Assembly: GCA_004299665.1 (NCBI GenBank)
Contig: SCQZ01000233.1
Location: 1 to 6,218, forward strand
Direction: 5' to 3'
DNA: 6,218 nucleotides
Source of the DNA: Jatrophihabitans sp.
GTDB taxonomy: Bacteria; Actinomycetota; Actinomycetes; Mycobacteriales; Jatrophihabitantaceae
Shown: positions 5,830-6,218 of the stretch, in pieces
How the letters are laid out: each line of letters opens with the position of its first letter
Numbering within the stretch: position 1 is the first letter of the stretch
The notes under the pieces: model-generated
The model's input: only the letters and a program-made list of their open reading frames with translations
What the model was told of the DNA's origin: nothing
Database searches by the model: none
Program-made: the position numbers and the translations under genes

Positions 5830-6218
5830 GTGGTGGCCTGCCGATCCCGCCGATGGCTCCTCGTCGCCGCCGTCGTCGTGGTGGCCGTCGGCGGGTTCTT
5901 CGGCGTGCGGGCCCTGTGGCACACCGCGAAGCGCGCGCTGGCCTCGGACACCTGCACGTTCTCCGACACCTCCGGGCGCTACGACCTGGTTCCGTCGCAG
6001 GCCTCGGTCGCCGCGACGATGGTGGCCGCCGTCACCCGGTACGGGCTCGCCCACCCGGGCAGCGGCGTCGGTGATCACGCTGCGGTGCTGGTCCTCGCGG
6101 CCGGATTGCAGGAGAGCAAGCTGACGAACCTGGCGCCCGGCGCGGGCGATCGCGACTCGGTGGGGGTGCTGCAGCAGCGGCCGTCCCAGGGCTGGGGCGG
6201 GGCCGCCTCGGTCGCGGA
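5830..6218 (+). CDS. Membrane-anchored protein with lysozyme/transglycosylase-like motif, N-terminal 129 residues (cut by window edge)
   Basis: The frame stays open from GTG 5830 (or GTG 5833) to the window end. It begins with a basic stretch (CRSRR) and one hydrophobic helix at about 10-27, predicting a membrane anchor or uncleaved signal with the rest outside the cell. Then come DTCTFSD (40-46), a helical region LVPSQASVAATMVAAVTRYG, and a strongly conserved-looking block LQESKLTNLAPGAGDRDSVG (93-112) followed by LQQRPSQGWG (114-123). This block is typical of a widespread actinobacterial family often carrying the odd label heavy metal transporter. The order E-S, then N, D-S-x-G, Q-x-x-P resembles the catalytic Glu region of SLT-type lytic transglycosylases, making E95 a candidate catalytic acid. 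That activity is inference. No good ribosome site is seen, so it is probably coupled to dapD. The left edge is firm; the C-terminus is unseen. Confidence 0.75.
   Translation, partial: MVACRSRRWLLVAAVVVVAVGGFFGVRALWHTAKRALASDTCTFSDTSGRYDLVPSQASVAATMVAAVTRYGLAHPGSGVGDHAAVLVLAAGLQESKLTNLAPGAGDRDSVGVLQQRPSQGWGGAASVA

Overview
This is a very GC-rich window from a high-GC actinobacterium, most likely a relative of Pseudonocardiales or Corynebacteriales. Three things point there: the actinobacterial form of DapD, a FolP2-type protein, and a gene set matching the Mycobacterium tuberculosis Rv1201c-Rv1210 neighbourhood as I recall it (dapD, dapE, LOG, fadD6, folP2, gpgS, DivIVA-like, tagA). Genes are packed tightly, with no unexplained gap over about 90 bases.

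Layout, left to right. (1) Minus strand, 1-692: a small membrane protein with a DivIVA-type motif, whose 3' end overlaps the start of tag (3-methyladenine DNA glycosylase I, cut by the window edge). (2) A 44-base divergent gap. (3) Plus strand, 737-2361: a FolP2-like dihydropteroate synthase homologue lacking the usual substrate loop, then a crotonase-fold (enoyl-CoA hydratase/isomerase) gene broken by one apparent missing G. (4) Convergent stops at 2359-2368, covered by a perfect hairpin that can act as a two-way terminator. (5) Minus strand, 2366-4799: dapE, a long LOG-family gene and a short LOG-family gene, chained by ATGA and TAGTG overlaps. (6) An 87-base divergent gap with candidate -10 boxes on both sides of a palindrome. 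(7) Plus strand, 4887 to the end: dapD, then, one base after its stop, a membrane-anchored protein with a lysozyme/transglycosylase-like motif, cut by the right edge.

DapD and DapE supply two steps of the succinylase branch to meso-diaminopimelate and lysine, which feeds the peptidoglycan precursor. The LOG proteins probably release bases from nucleoside monophosphates. Tag repairs alkylated DNA. Relative to the mycobacterial order, fadD6 and gpgS are not seen here and the folP2/crotonase pair is flipped. I see no mobile element, CRISPR array, RNA gene or obvious new defence system. The points most worth a second look are the frameshifted crotonase gene, the remodelled DHPS-like active site, the LOG pair coupled to dapE, the hairpin over both stop codons, and the transglycosylase-like membrane protein after dapD.
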